Positions 15,201 to 23,845 are shown, counted from the stretch's first letter. The stretch: DNA of 33,848 bases from JAUWQU01 sp964605095 (GCA_964605095.1 CAZSBS010000011.1:1-33848); one strand, 5' to 3'. Numbers and translations: made by a program. Notes: a model not told the origin generated them from the letters alone.

Positions 15201-15683
15201 ATGGCAAGAATAGGATTCGGTTACGACTCGCACCGTTTCGCTCCCGGCCGGGCACTGGTGCTCGGAGGGCTGGCCATCGAGCATGAGCAAGGCCTGGCCG
15301 GGCATAGCGACGCCGATGCCGTACTGCACGCGATCACCGACGCGATCCTCGGCGCGATCGCGGCCGGGGACATCGGCGAGCTTTTCCCGGACAGCGACCC
15401 CCGATGGGCCGGGGCCGACAGCTCGGTCTTCGTGCTCCATGCGGTGCGCCTGGCGGAGCGGCAAGGCTTGGGCGTCGGCAACTGCGACGTGACGATCCTG
15501 GCCGAGGCGCCCATGCTCGGGCCTCTCAAGAAGCCAATGGCGGCGCGAATCGCCGAACTGCTTGCCTGCCCGCAAGAGTGCGTCTCCGTCAAGGCCAAGA
15601 CTAACGAGCAGATGGGTTTCGTGGGCCGCACCGAGGGCATCGCAGCCTTCGCGGTCGTCCTCTTGGAAGAAAAGCAATGCTGA
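15201..15683 (+). CDS. ispF: 2-C-methyl-D-erythritol 2,4-cyclodiphosphate synthase
   Basis: This 160-residue enzyme catalyses the fifth step of the MEP isoprenoid pathway. It has the metal ligands in GYDSHRF (Asp and His), GHSDADAVLHAITDAILG with the third His, FPDSDPRWAGADS, and KAKTNEQMGFVGRTEGIAA near the end. Length is normal. The start could be 15195 (MAMARIGF) or 15201 (MARIGF); neither has a good ribosome-binding site. The stop overlaps the cysS start (ATGCTGA), indicating translational coupling. Confidence 0.96.
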   Translation: MARIGFGYDSHRFAPGRALVLGGLAIEHEQGLAGHSDADAVLHAITDAILGAIAAGDIGELFPDSDPRWAGADSSVFVLHAVRLAERQGLGVGNCDVTILAEAPMLGPLKKPMAARIAELLACPQECVSVKAKTNEQMGFVGRTEGIAAFAVVLLEEKQC

Positions 15684-17046
15684 AGCTTTACAACACCGCC
15701 ACGCGGCATGTCGACGAGTTCGACGGCACGACCATCGAGCCGGGCAAGGTCCGCATGTACACCTGCGGGCCGACGGTCTACAACTTCGCGCATATCGGCA
15801 ACCTGCGGACCTACGTGTTCGAGGATGTGCTCAAGCGCGTGCTGCGGCTGAGCGGCTACAAAGTGACGCACGTGATGAACGTCACCGACGTGGGCCATCT
15901 CGTCAGCGACGCCGACGAGGGCGAAGACAAGATGGTGAAGGGCGCCGCCCGCGAGGGCAAGACCGTCTGGCAGATCGCCCAGTTCTACTGGGACGCATTC
16001 CGGAGCGACATTGCCCGCCTGAACATCATCGAGCCTAACACCTGGTGCCGCGCCACCGACCACATCGACGATCAGATCAATATGGTCCGCGTCCTGGCAG
16101 AGAAGGGCTTCACCTACGAGATTCCCGGCGACGGCATTTACTTCGACACGTCGAAGCTGCCCAGCTACGGCAAGCTGGCCAGGCTGGACATTGCTGGCCT
16201 CCAGGCCGGGGTACGCATCGAGATGCACGCCGAGAAGCGCCAGCCCACCGACTTCGCCCTGTGGAAGTTTTCCCCGGCCGACAAGCAGCGCCTCATGGAA
16301 TGGCCCAGCCCGTGGGGCAAGGGTTTTCCCGGCTGGCACATCGAGTGCTCCGCCATGGCGATCAGCCAGCTCGGCGAGCGGCTGGACATCCATTGCGGCG
16401 GCATCGACCACATTGCGGTGCATCACACCAACGAGATCGCCCAGGCCGAGTGCTACCTCGGCCACGACTGGTGCCGCTGGTGGATGCACGGTGAGTTCCT
16501 CGTGCTGCCNNNNNNNNNNNNNNNNNNNNNNNNNNNNNNNNNNNNNNNNNNNNNNNNNNNNNNNNNNNNNNNNNNNNNNNNNNNNNNNNNNNNNNNNNNN
16601 NNNNNNNNNAAGCCCTCGACGGCGCCCAAAACGCCCTGAACAACCTCAAGAAACACGTGCTGGACATCAAGGCCGACGCCGATGGGCAGGCCGGCACACC
16701 CATTGAGGCCCATGTCAAAACATTCCGCGAGGCTGCGGAGAACGACCTGAACATGCCCCAGGCTCTGGCCGCGATGTGGGGCGCGCTGAAGGACCCCGAC
16801 GCTCTAGCCGGGAACATCTACGCGACCCTCCTGGAGATGGACAAGGTCCTCGGTTTGGGCATCGCCGAGATGAAGGAGCAGGCCCTGGAAATATCCGAGC
16901 AGGACATCGAGCAACTAATCGCCGACCGCCAAGCCGCCCGCAAGAACCGCGACTTCGCCCAGGCCGACAAGATCCGCGACGACCTGCTCGCCAAAGGAAT
17001 CGTCCTGGAAGACGGCCCAGCCGGAACGATGTGGCGAAGGGCGTGA
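15677..17046 (+). CDS. cysS: Cysteine--tRNA ligase, interrupted by an assembly gap
   Basis: This is a class I tRNA synthetase. Before the gap: YTCGPTVYNFAHIGNLRTY (28-46) with zinc ligand Cys30 and the HIGH-like HIGN, WHIECSAMA with the second zinc cysteine, and HCGGIDHIAVHHTNEIAQAE with the His and Glu ligands. After the gap comes the anticodon-binding part ending LAKGIVLEDGPAGTMWRRA. The KMSKS loop, expected shortly after GEFLVL, falls in the 100 unknown bases. The frame does not continue across exactly 100 bases (the true missing length must be 2 modulo 3), so the N-run is a placeholder. I treat the gene as intact. It is coupled to ispF, and its last 153 bases recur at 18518-18670. Confidence 0.93.
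16510..16609. other. Scaffold gap (100 N)
   Basis: There are exactly 100 undetermined bases inside cysS. By comparison with CysS proteins, roughly 40-50 residues including KMSKS are expected here, so the real gap is probably a little longer than 100 bases. Confidence 0.97.
16894..17046 (+). repeat. Direct repeat copy 1: 3' end of cysS
   Basis: These 153 bases, encoding SEQDIEQLIADRQ through WRRA and the stop, recur at 18518-18670 with 21 mismatches (about 86% identity by hand alignment). The two copies bracket the esterase gene. Confidence 0.9.
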
Positions 17047-17093
17047 TTGAAAATGGGTACATTCGCAATTGCGCGGGGTTGTACAATACGGCT

Positions 17094-17115
17094 GACTCCG
17101 CCCGATGGCGGAGTC
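17094..17115 (+). other. Hairpin in esterase leader
   Basis: GACTCCGCC (17094-17102) pairs with GGCGGAGTC (17107-17115) around a CGAT loop. No T-run follows, so it may be a leader structure or a factor-dependent terminator of cysS. A TACAAT box (17082-17087) lies just upstream, without a convincing -35. Confidence 0.5.
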
Positions 17116-17160
17116 GTACTTGGTCATCCGGGAAATCCCGGCTAACAGAAGGGAACCATC

Positions 17161-18357
17161 ATGAAAAAGCAGCTTATCAAGGCCGCAATTCTCACGGCCG
17201 CCGCTCTGGCAGTATTCTCACATCAGGCCGTTGCCCAGGAGGCTGGGGCCGGCAAGTCGCCCAAGCAAGCGGGCAACGGTGTTGTAAAGGTCTTCATTCT
17301 CGCCGGCCAGTCGAACATGGAAGGCCATGGCGGCATTCGGACCATCGACGACTTGGGCAATGATCCTAAGCACGGGCAACTGCTCAAGAAACTGAAGAAT
17401 GCGGACGGTTCATGGGCAGTGCGCGATGACGTCTTCGTATACTACAAGCGTTCAGGCGACGTGGTAAAGGCTCCGCTGACCGTGGGACAGGGGTGCTCTT
17501 CCGGCGAAATAGGTCCGGAGTTGATGTTCGGCATGATCATGGGAGACTATTACAAGGAGCCGGTGCTGCTGATCAAGACCGCCTGGGGCGGAAAGGATTT
17601 GTACTGCGACTTCCGTCCGCCGAGTGCCGGCCAGCCCGCCTACGCGATTCAGCCGCGCGACGGCAAGCCCCGCGAGATGGGCGTCAACTATCACCAGATG
17701 GTCACCGAGGTCAAAGAATGCCTGGCGAATATGGAAAGCGATTTCCCCCAGCTAAAGGGAATGAAGCCCCAGATCGCCGGCTTTGTCTGGTTCCAGGGCT
17801 TCAATGAGCAGTTCAGCGGCAAAGACAATCAAAAGCAGGTCTACGCGGAGTATGCGTCGAACTACGCACACATGATCGCGGACCTCGAGAAGGAGTTCAA
17901 GCTGGTCAAGCTGCCCTCCGTTGTCGGCGAACTGGGCACTGACGGCGCCCGTGGGCCCGCGGCGCTGAAAGCCGCCCAGGCAACCGTCGTGGATCAGCCG
18001 TCCCTCAAGGGCAAGGTCGCGTTTGTCAAGACGGCCCAGTTCTGGGATCCGGCCCTGGACCAGATGGAGAGCAAACTTTACGGCCAGGAGCAGCGAGTGC
18101 GCAAGCAGGTCACTGCCGCGGTCATGGAGCAACTCAAGGGCAAGCCGGAGTCCGCGGACAAGAAGGCGGTGGAACAACTCGTAAACAGGCAGATGGGCGA
18201 TGCCCTGTCGAAGGACGCGGAGTATCAAAAGGTCCGGGTCGAGCACGATAAGATCGTCAGCCACTGGGAGTGCCATTATTGGGGAAGCGCCAAAATATAC
18301 TGCATGGTCGGCAATGCCCTCGCCGAGGCGATGAAACAGCTTGTGAAGCGTAAGTGA
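17161..18357 (+). CDS. Secreted sialate O-acetylesterase-type SGNH esterase
   Basis: This 398-residue protein has a signal peptide (about 1-25: KKQLIK, hydrophobic stretch, cleavage near AVA-QE). The SASA/carbohydrate-esterase block I is FILAGQSNMEGHGG (45-58) with nucleophile Ser51. KTAWGGKDL (about 140-148), VWFQGFNE (about 212-219) and a late HYWGS follow, the last possibly giving the catalytic His. It probably de-acetylates polysaccharides outside the cytoplasm; planctomycetes often carry many such genes. AGAAGGGA precedes the start. It lies between the two copies of the cysS 3' end. The exact substrate is unknown. Confidence 0.85.
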   Translation: MKKQLIKAAILTAAALAVFSHQAVAQEAGAGKSPKQAGNGVVKVFILAGQSNMEGHGGIRTIDDLGNDPKHGQLLKKLKNADGSWAVRDDVFVYYKRSGDVVKAPLTVGQGCSSGEIGPELMFGMIMGDYYKEPVLLIKTAWGGKDLYCDFRPPSAGQPAYAIQPRDGKPREMGVNYHQMVTEVKECLANMESDFPQLKGMKPQIAGFVWFQGFNEQFSGKDNQKQVYAEYASNYAHMIADLEKEFKLVKLPSVVGELGTDGARGPAALKAAQATVVDQPSLKGKVAFVKTAQFWDPALDQMESKLYGQEQRVRKQVTAAVMEQLKGKPESADKKAVEQLVNRQMGDALSKDAEYQKVRVEHDKIVSHWECHYWGSAKIYCMVGNALAEAMKQLVKRK

Positions 18358-18448
18358 TGGCCGACGGCCCGGTTTCAGAAGCCTCGCATTGAGGTGGGGC
18401 TTGGGAAACATGCCACCAGGCTGACAACGGCCGAAAGATAACTGGATC

Positions 18449-18670
18449 ATGACGAAAGGCATTTGGATTGCGACGATCATGATTGGGGTCGCTTGGTGCG
18501 CGCTGGCCGCGGGATGCTCCGAGCAGGACATCGAGCAACTAATCGCCGATCGCCAAGCCGCCCGCAAGGCCCGCGACTTCGCCCGCAGCGACCAAATCAG
18601 CAACGACCTGCTCGCCAAGGGAATCGTCCTGGAGGACGGCCCAAAAGGCACGACCTGGCGCAGGGCGTAA
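18449..18670 (+). CDS. Lipoprotein-like ORF made of a signal sequence plus CysS C-terminal copy
   Basis: This 73-codon frame has a lipoprotein-type signal (GIWIATIMIGVAWCALAAGC, Cys23 as lipidation residue). Immediately after Cys23 it is homologous to the last 50 residues of CysS, from SEQDIEQLIADRQAARK to the terminal WRRA. Eight of 49 residues from EQDIEQ onward differ (for example N to A, K to Q, M to T). The frame is open across the junction. It may be a chance fusion left by duplication or transfer of a cysS 3' end, or a new small lipoprotein. There is no strong ribosome-binding site, so translation is uncertain. Confidence 0.55.
   Translation: MTKGIWIATIMIGVAWCALAAGCSEQDIEQLIADRQAARKARDFARSDQISNDLLAKGIVLEDGPKGTTWRRA
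18518..18670 (+). repeat. Direct repeat copy 2: cysS 3' end
   Basis: This is the second copy of 16894-17046. Differences cluster in the second half and mostly change amino acids, and the reading frame is kept throughout. The copy still looks like a good CysS C-terminus, so it may come from a related cysS rather than from decay of the local one. Confidence 0.9.
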
Positions 18671-18750
18671 TGGGAAATGAGGGGCGCAGAGGGCTTGGCC
18701 CGGCCGGCTGCGCGTGCAGCCTGGCTGGACACATAAATGGGGAGCAATTG

Positions 18751-19854
18751 ATGGACAACGACAAGATGACTGACGCGCCTGTGCCCGGCCCGGACGGACG
18801 GACCGAACTGCTGCTCTACCAAAGCCAGGACGGCAAGACGCGGATCGATGTCCGGCTGACCGGCGAGACTCTCTGGCTGACCCAGAACCAGATGGCGGAG
18901 TTGTTCCAGGTGGACAAGTCAGGCATAAGCCGCCATTTGGACAACATTTATGAAACAGGGGAGCTGGCCCATGAGGCAACTGTTGCAAAATTTGCAACAG
19001 TTCAGCATGAAGGCAACCGTCAAGTCAGCCGCGATTTGGAGTACTACAACCTCGATGCAATCATCTCGGTTGGCTATCGGGTGAACAGCCTGCGGGGCAC
19101 GCAGTTCCGCATCTGGGCGACACAGCGATTGCGGGAGTATCTCGTCAAGGGATTTGTCTTGGACGACGACCGCCTCAAGGCCGCCAGCGCCCTTGGCAGT
19201 AGCTACTTCGACGAGTTGCTCGAGCGGATTCGCGATATCCGCGCCTCGGAGAAGGTCTTCTGGCGTAAGGTCCTGGACATTTACGCCACCAGCATCGACT
19301 ACAACCCGCGGGTGGAGGTCTCGCGGGAGTTCTTCAAGGTCATTCAGAACAAGATGCACTGGGCTTCTCACGGCCACACTGCCGCGGAGATCATCAGCCA
19401 GCGTGCCGACGCCGACAAGCCGAACATGGGGCTGACGGCCTGGTCGGGCGACCGTCCGCGCCGCGGCGATGTGAGCGTCGCCAAGAATTACCTCCAGGCC
19501 GATGAAATCGCCATACTCAACCGGATGGTGACAGCCTACCTGGAATTGGCGGAGTTGCAGGCGCTCAATCGCAAGCCGATGCACATGCGGGATTGGATTG
19601 AGCGGCTGGACGATTTCCTGAAGATGACCGGCCGGGAAATCCTGTCTCATGCCGGCACAGTCAGCCATGAAGATGCCCTGGTTAAGGCCCAGGCCCAATA
19701 CGAGAAGTACCACCAGATGCACCTGAACGATCCCTCGCCGGTGGAGAAGCACTTCGTCGAAGCCCTAGCAGAGGTTCAGCAATTGGAGCAGCAGGCAAAC
19801 CACTTGTCCAAGCCGCCGGCGTCAGGCAAGAAACGAAATAAAAGGCCGTTGTAG
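18751..19854 (+). CDS. RhuM-family (virulence RhuM) protein
   Basis: This 367-residue protein matches the RhuM family layout: N-terminal LLLYQSQDGKTRIDVRLTGETLWL, then a helix-turn-helix-like LTQNQMAELFQVDKSGISRH (43-62), DNIYETGEL, VQHEGNRQVSRDLEYYNLDAIISVGYRVNS, and RGTQFRIWATQRLREYLVKGF. The C-terminal half is helical and ends in a basic tail. GGGGAG precedes the start. RhuM genes are typical of genomic islands and often lie near restriction or toxin genes, but their function is unknown. Here the gene is in the accessory block after the cysS-tail copy. It is cytoplasmic and possibly DNA-binding. Confidence 0.88.
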   Translation: MDNDKMTDAPVPGPDGRTELLLYQSQDGKTRIDVRLTGETLWLTQNQMAELFQVDKSGISRHLDNIYETGELAHEATVAKFATVQHEGNRQVSRDLEYYNLDAIISVGYRVNSLRGTQFRIWATQRLREYLVKGFVLDDDRLKAASALGSSYFDELLERIRDIRASEKVFWRKVLDIYATSIDYNPRVEVSREFFKVIQNKMHWASHGHTAAEIISQRADADKPNMGLTAWSGDRPRRGDVSVAKNYLQADEIAILNRMVTAYLELAELQALNRKPMHMRDWIERLDDFLKMTGREILSHAGTVSHEDALVKAQAQYEKYHQMHLNDPSPVEKHFVEALAEVQQLEQQANHLSKPPASGKKRNKRPL

Positions 19855-19934
19855 ACGGCTAACAACGTGAGGTCCACGTTGGGGACGGACAGCCTGGTTG
19901 CCAAGTCGTGATGGAAACATTGCATGAGGGATGA

Positions 19935-20288
19935 ATGGCTATCGGGACAAATAGACATCCCGAGGATTTCCCAAGATCGCGGGGATGCAGACGCTGCTGG
20001 CTGATACTGCTCATACCGGTGGCGTACCTGTGCGTGGATTTGACCGCAGGCCCGATGAGTTGGGTCACGGGGATCGATTGGGGGCTCAACTGGTCGGGAT
20101 TCGTTCTGCTGCGACTCATGCCCGTAATTCCACCTGTCGCCGTTGCATTGGCAGTAGCTTGCCACCGGCGGATTTCCTGGCTAGTACTGGCCTCGTTTAT
20201 CACTTCGATGTTAATCGTCTGGTTTGTTGACCTGCACGGACTCTTGTCTTTTTGGTTCTGGGGCCTGTCACGCGGCCTCGTCGAGTAG
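19935..20288 (+). CDS. Small hypothetical membrane protein
   Basis: This 117-residue protein is predicted to have three membrane helices: about 21-37 (CWLILLIPVAYLCVDLT), 56-76 (FVLLRLMPVIPPVAVALAV) and 80-100 (ISWLVLASFITSMLIVWFVDL), with a short basic N-terminus. GAGG lies just before the start; an ATG at 19931 is in another frame. I do not recognise a family. It follows the RhuM gene by 80 bases and is part of the same accessory block. Confidence 0.55.
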   Translation: MAIGTNRHPEDFPRSRGCRRCWLILLIPVAYLCVDLTAGPMSWVTGIDWGLNWSGFVLLRLMPVIPPVAVALAVACHRRISWLVLASFITSMLIVWFVDLHGLLSFWFWGLSRGLVE

Positions 20289-20487
20289 TTTATCGCTGCC
20301 AAGAAGAAGATGCCCTTACGGGCACACTACGAACGCCAGAGGCACCTGCGAATCTCGCGGAGCGTTCGTAGTTCCGCCGTCCCCTTGGGGGCAGGAAGGC
20401 GGTATGTTTCTTTGCCGTGCCCATGGCCTCATTATGGCCCCGGTTTTTCCTTTCCCTATTACCCACTACCTATTACCTATTACCTTC

Positions 20488-20985
20488 ATGGCGACGTCAA
20501 AGGCATATCGGATACTGGGCATCGACCCCGGTTTAAACATCACCGGATACGCGGTTGTGGACGTGGCGGGGGGTGCCCAGCCCGTCATCATCGAGGCTGG
20601 AACGCTGCGGACCAGCACGAAGGCGGAGTTGGCTGAGCGGATCGGGCAGATTCACGCCGACCTCTCAGCCGTGCTCGCGGAGTTGCGGCCCGACATGATG
20701 GCCATCGAGCAGCTTTACGCCCACTACAAGCACCCTCGGACGAGCATCCTGATGGCCCATGCGCGGGGGGTGATCATTCTCGCGGCCCAGCAGGCGCACG
20801 TGGCGGTCCGCAGCCTGGCGTCAACAGAGGTCAAGAAGAACCTAACCGGCAACGGTCACGCCTCGAAGCTCCAGATGCAGCGGGCGATCCAGTCCTCTTG
20901 CGGCCTGGCTGAACTACCCGAGCCGCCCGACGTGGCGGACGCCCTGGCCATCGCCCTGTGCGCCAGCCGCAAGCTGGATAGGTGA
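20488..20985 (+). CDS. ruvC: Crossover junction endodeoxyribonuclease RuvC
   Basis: This 165-residue Holliday-junction resolvase has the four catalytic acids in place: Asp13 (GIDPGLNITGY), Glu74 (IEQLYAHYKHPRTS), Asp148 and Asp151 (PPDVADALAIAL). Length is normal. The ATG at 20488 is chosen because MATSKAYRILGIDPG fits the family. There is no Shine-Dalgarno; the upstream sequence is a CCTATTAC tandem (20456-20485). ruvA and ruvB are not adjacent. Confidence 0.96.
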   Translation: MATSKAYRILGIDPGLNITGYAVVDVAGGAQPVIIEAGTLRTSTKAELAERIGQIHADLSAVLAELRPDMMAIEQLYAHYKHPRTSILMAHARGVIILAAQQAHVAVRSLASTEVKKNLTGNGHASKLQMQRAIQSSCGLAELPEPPDVADALAIALCASRKLDR

Positions 20986-20988
20986 AAA

Positions 20989-21037
20989 AGAAACAGCGTT
21001 TCCTCGCATAGGTCGCGGAGAACGCGGAGAGGAAAAG
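20989..21037. repeat. Dispersed foldback-family repeat, single copy
   Basis: It contains AAGAAACAGCGTTTCCTCGC and GGTCGCGGAGAACGCGGAGA. It is nearly the reverse complement of 9429-9478 and shares the GAGGTCGC/GCGGAG core with 6135-6330 and 12477-12632. Confidence 0.65.
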
Positions 21038-21189
21038 ATAATGCCCGTTGCTTCTTGACCTCTGTGTCGGTTCGCCTCCGGTTCCAGGTATTGCTATCCC
21101 TGGGCTTGGGGTGTCGTCATCCAACTGCCCACCTTTTCCACTGGTTCCCATAGGCGCCGACAAGGAAAATCCGCAATCCGTTTTTCCCC

Positions 21190-21217
21190 TTGCCCTGAGG
21201 GCCTTACGGCTTATATT
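21190..21217 (+). promoter_or_regulatory. Candidate sigma-70 promoter for the EF-G-like gene
   Basis: TTGCCC (21190-21195), a 16-base spacer and TATATT (21212-21217). The same -35 hexamer TTGCCC is used in the rpmB candidate at 23443. Confidence 0.4.
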
Positions 21218-21342
21218 GAACGGCTCTGCAAAGAGCGGGCAGTGCGTTTTCCCTGCCCGTTGGCGCGCCAGGAAGGGCCCGTTGTGGTCGTCGGATGTCG
21301 TTGGCTGTCGTAAGTTGTCGTCAGAAAACCTTGGAGAACCAT

Positions 21343-23388
21343 ATGCCGGCTTCGAAACCTCAGGATATTCGCAACGTCGTTATGTTGGGCCACGGTGGCG
21401 TGGGCAAGACCACTCTCTGCGAGGCGATGCTTTTTGCCGCCAAGGTCACCACCCGCCTGGGCTCAGTGGACGACGGCACCAGCACGCTGGATTTCACCGA
21501 CATCGAGAAGGACCGCAAGCAATCGGTCGAGCCGGCAATCGCTAACTTCGAGCACAATGGCAAGAGTGTCAACATTATCGACGCCCCCGGTTACCCGGAC
21601 TACATTGGCGGGGCAATGGGAACCATGGACGGGGCGGACACCGGCGTGGTGGTAATCAGTGCCACGGCCGGGATAGAGGTCAACACCCGCAGGCTGATCA
21701 AGACTGCCCAGCAGATCTCCATGCCGGTAGCGATCGTGATCAACAAGATCGACGGCGAGAACGTCGACCTGGATCGGCTGCTCAAGGACATCACCGAATC
21801 CTTCGGCGCATCGTGCAAGCCGATGAACCTGCCCGACAGATCGATCAAGTCGGTGATCGACTGCTTCAAGAGCGATTCCGGCGACACCGCCGTCGGCGAC
21901 GTGGGCGAGGCGCACACGCAACTCGTCGAGAACATCATCGAGGCCGACGAGGAACTCCTGGAAGCCTACCTCGGCGAGCAGGAGATACCCCAGGCGAAGC
22001 TCTCGGCCGTGTTCGCCAAGGCCATGGTCGAGGGCACAGTGATACCGGTGCTTTTCACGGCCGGCAAGGCCGGCGTGGGCGTCGCCGAGCTTATGGACGC
22101 TATCGCCAACTACTTCCCGTCGCCGGTGGACGTCAAGGCCCCCCAAGTGACGACGGCCGAGAAGGACGGCGAGACGATCATCCTTTCCGCCGACGCGGAA
22201 AAGCCCCTCGTCGCCCAGGCGTTCAAGCTGGCCACGGACCCGTTCGTCGGCAAGCTGGCGTGGATTCGCATCCTCCAGGGCTCATGCACGCCCGACACGG
22301 TTTACCACCTGCGTGACGACCGCAAGACGGCGAAGGTCGGCCACTTGTTCAAGATCCAGGGCAAGGAGACGCACGAGGTGAAGAAGGCCGTCGCCGGCGA
22401 CATCATCGCCCTGGCGAAGGTCGAGGAAATCAAGCGGGGCGACGTGCTTCACGTCGAGCCGGCGCCGATGTTCCGCGCGGTCACCGAGTGCCCCCACCCG
22501 ATGTACTCGTTGGCCGTGACGCCCAAGAGCCGCGGCGACGAGCAGAAAATCTCCGGCGCGCTGAGCAAGCTGGCCGAGGAAGATCCGACCTTCGTGTTCA
22601 CCCGCGACGCGCAGACGGCCGAGACCGTCATCAGCGGTATCGGCGACCTGCACCTGCGGATAATGCTGACCAAGATGCGCGAGCGGTTCGACCTCGACGT
22701 GGACACCAAGCCGCCGAAAATCCCCTACAAGGAGACCATCGCCGCCAAGGCCGAAGGGCACCACCGCCACAAGAAGCAGACCGGCGGGGCCGGGCAGTTC
22801 GGCGAGGTGTACCTGCGGGTCGAGCCGCTGGAGCGGGGAAGCGGCTTCGAGTTCGTCAACGCCCTGTTCGGCGAGTCGATCCCGAGGCAATACCTGCCGG
22901 CCATTGAGAAAGGCGTCGTCGAGGTCCTTGCCAACGGCGCCGTGGCGGGCTATCCCATGCAGGACATCCGCGTGAGCGTTTACGACGGCAAGCACCACCC
23001 GGTGGACTCCAAGGAAATCGCCTTCAAGACCGCCGGCAAGTTCGCCTTCATCGATGCGATTCATAAGGCCAAGCCCGTGCTGCTGGAGCCTATCGTGGAC
23101 ATGGAAATAACGGTTCCGTCGGCCTTTATGGGCGATATCGCCAGCGACCTTTCCGGCCGGCGCGGACGGATAATGGGCCAGGACATGCTGCCGGGCAACA
23201 TGTGCGTCATCAAGGCCCAGGCCCCGCTGTCCGAGGTGATGCAGTACAACAGCCAGCTCCGTTCGGTCACCGGCGGGCAGGGCAGCTACTCGATGGAGTT
23301 GAGCCACTACGAGCCGGTACCCGGTAACGTCCAGGCCCAGATCGTCGCAGCCGCCCAGGCAGCCAAGGAAGAAGACAAGGAAAAGTAG
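21343..23388 (+). CDS. Elongation factor G-like GTPase (EF-G paralogue)
   Basis: This 681-residue translational GTPase has all EF-G domains. G1 is GHGGVGKTT (16-24) rather than the AHIDAGKTT of canonical EF-G, G3 is DAPGY (80-84) rather than DTPGH, and G4 is NKID (134-137). Domain IV has GGAGQFGEVYLRVEP, and the C-terminal domain has SGRRGRIMGQ and SYSMELSHYEPVP. The altered G1 and G3 place it with EF-G-like/FusA2 proteins, so a second canonical fusA is expected elsewhere. TTGGAG precedes the ATG at 21343. Such paralogues may act in recycling or stress translation; its role here is open. Confidence 0.92.
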   Translation: MPASKPQDIRNVVMLGHGGVGKTTLCEAMLFAAKVTTRLGSVDDGTSTLDFTDIEKDRKQSVEPAIANFEHNGKSVNIIDAPGYPDYIGGAMGTMDGADTGVVVISATAGIEVNTRRLIKTAQQISMPVAIVINKIDGENVDLDRLLKDITESFGASCKPMNLPDRSIKSVIDCFKSDSGDTAVGDVGEAHTQLVENIIEADEELLEAYLGEQEIPQAKLSAVFAKAMVEGTVIPVLFTAGKAGVGVAELMDAIANYFPSPVDVKAPQVTTAEKDGETIILSADAEKPLVAQAFKLATDPFVGKLAWIRILQGSCTPDTVYHLRDDRKTAKVGHLFKIQGKETHEVKKAVAGDIIALAKVEEIKRGDVLHVEPAPMFRAVTECPHPMYSLAVTPKSRGDEQKISGALSKLAEEDPTFVFTRDAQTAETVISGIGDLHLRIMLTKMRERFDLDVDTKPPKIPYKETIAAKAEGHHRHKKQTGGAGQFGEVYLRVEPLERGSGFEFVNALFGESIPRQYLPAIEKGVVEVLANGAVAGYPMQDIRVSVYDGKHHPVDSKEIAFKTAGKFAFIDAIHKAKPVLLEPIVDMEITVPSAFMGDIASDLSGRRGRIMGQDMLPGNMCVIKAQAPLSEVMQYNSQLRSVTGGQGSYSMELSHYEPVPGNVQAQIVAAAQAAKEEDKEK

Positions 23389-23424
23389 TAGATTTGTAAT
23401 CTGTAATTTGTGATTTGTGATTGA
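23389..23424. repeat. Simple TTTGTGATT repeat after EF-G-like gene
   Basis: Imperfect tandem copies of ATTTGTGATT/ATCTGTAATT directly follow the stop codon. It is AT-rich and lies just before the rpmB promoter. Confidence 0.5.
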
Positions 23425-23442
23425 AAGGCGATTGAAAAAGAC

Positions 23443-23471
23443 TTGCCCCCGCGGCGCTGGAGCCGTACAAT
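23443..23471 (+). promoter_or_regulatory. Candidate sigma-70 promoter for rpmB
   Basis: TTGCCC (23443-23448), a 17-base spacer and TACAAT (23466-23471), 56 bases before the rpmB start. The spacing is optimal. Confidence 0.5.
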
Positions 23472-23526
23472 GCGCGGCTTCGCCGAATGTGGCGAGTTAA
23501 ATGAATGCAGGACAGGAGTTGCGGAA

Positions 23527-23787
23527 ATGCCTCGAGTGTGCCCATTTACAGGTAAGAAAACCAGCAGCGGCCGAAGCTATACCCATCGCGGCAAGGCCAA
23601 GTATCTCGGCGGCGTCGGCATCAAGACCACCGGCAAGACCAAGCGGAAGTTCAAGGCGAACATTCAGCGTGTCCGCGCGGTTGTCGATGGCACGGTCTGC
23701 CGGATCAATGTTTCGACCAAGGCCATTCGCATGGGCCTGATAACCAAGCCGCCGAAGCGCAACTACACGCCCGACGCGGCCAAGTAG
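23527..23787 (+). CDS. rpmB: 50S ribosomal protein bL28
   Basis: This 86-residue basic ribosomal protein begins MPRVCPFTGKKTSSGRSYTH and continues KTKRKFKANIQRVRAVVDG and CRINVSTKAIRMGLITK, matching bL28. Only Cys5 of the possible zinc cysteines near the N-terminus is present. AGGAG precedes the ATG, and a good candidate promoter lies just upstream. It is a single-gene unit, convergent with the L,D-transpeptidase gene. Confidence 0.95.
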   Translation: MPRVCPFTGKKTSSGRSYTHRGKAKYLGGVGIKTTGKTKRKFKANIQRVRAVVDGTVCRINVSTKAIRMGLITKPPKRNYTPDAAK

Positions 23788-23845
23788 TCCCCCGGTTGAA
23801 TCTGCAACCCGCAAGCCCGTCAGGTGTTTCCCCTATGGCTATGGG

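Larger units (their letters stand above)
20986..21342. other. Intergenic region upstream of EF-G-like gene
   Basis: There is no gene. It holds a dispersed repeat (20989-21037), a candidate promoter (21190-21217), a hairpin CGGGCAG (21236-21242)/CTGCCCG (21253-21259) and a GTCGT-rich stretch (21286-21325). The leader between promoter and start codon is about 120 bases. Confidence 0.55.

Noticed and set aside
17094..17115. Classical intrinsic terminator of cysS
   Set aside because: The hairpin is good, but no T-run follows, so I list it only as a hairpin.
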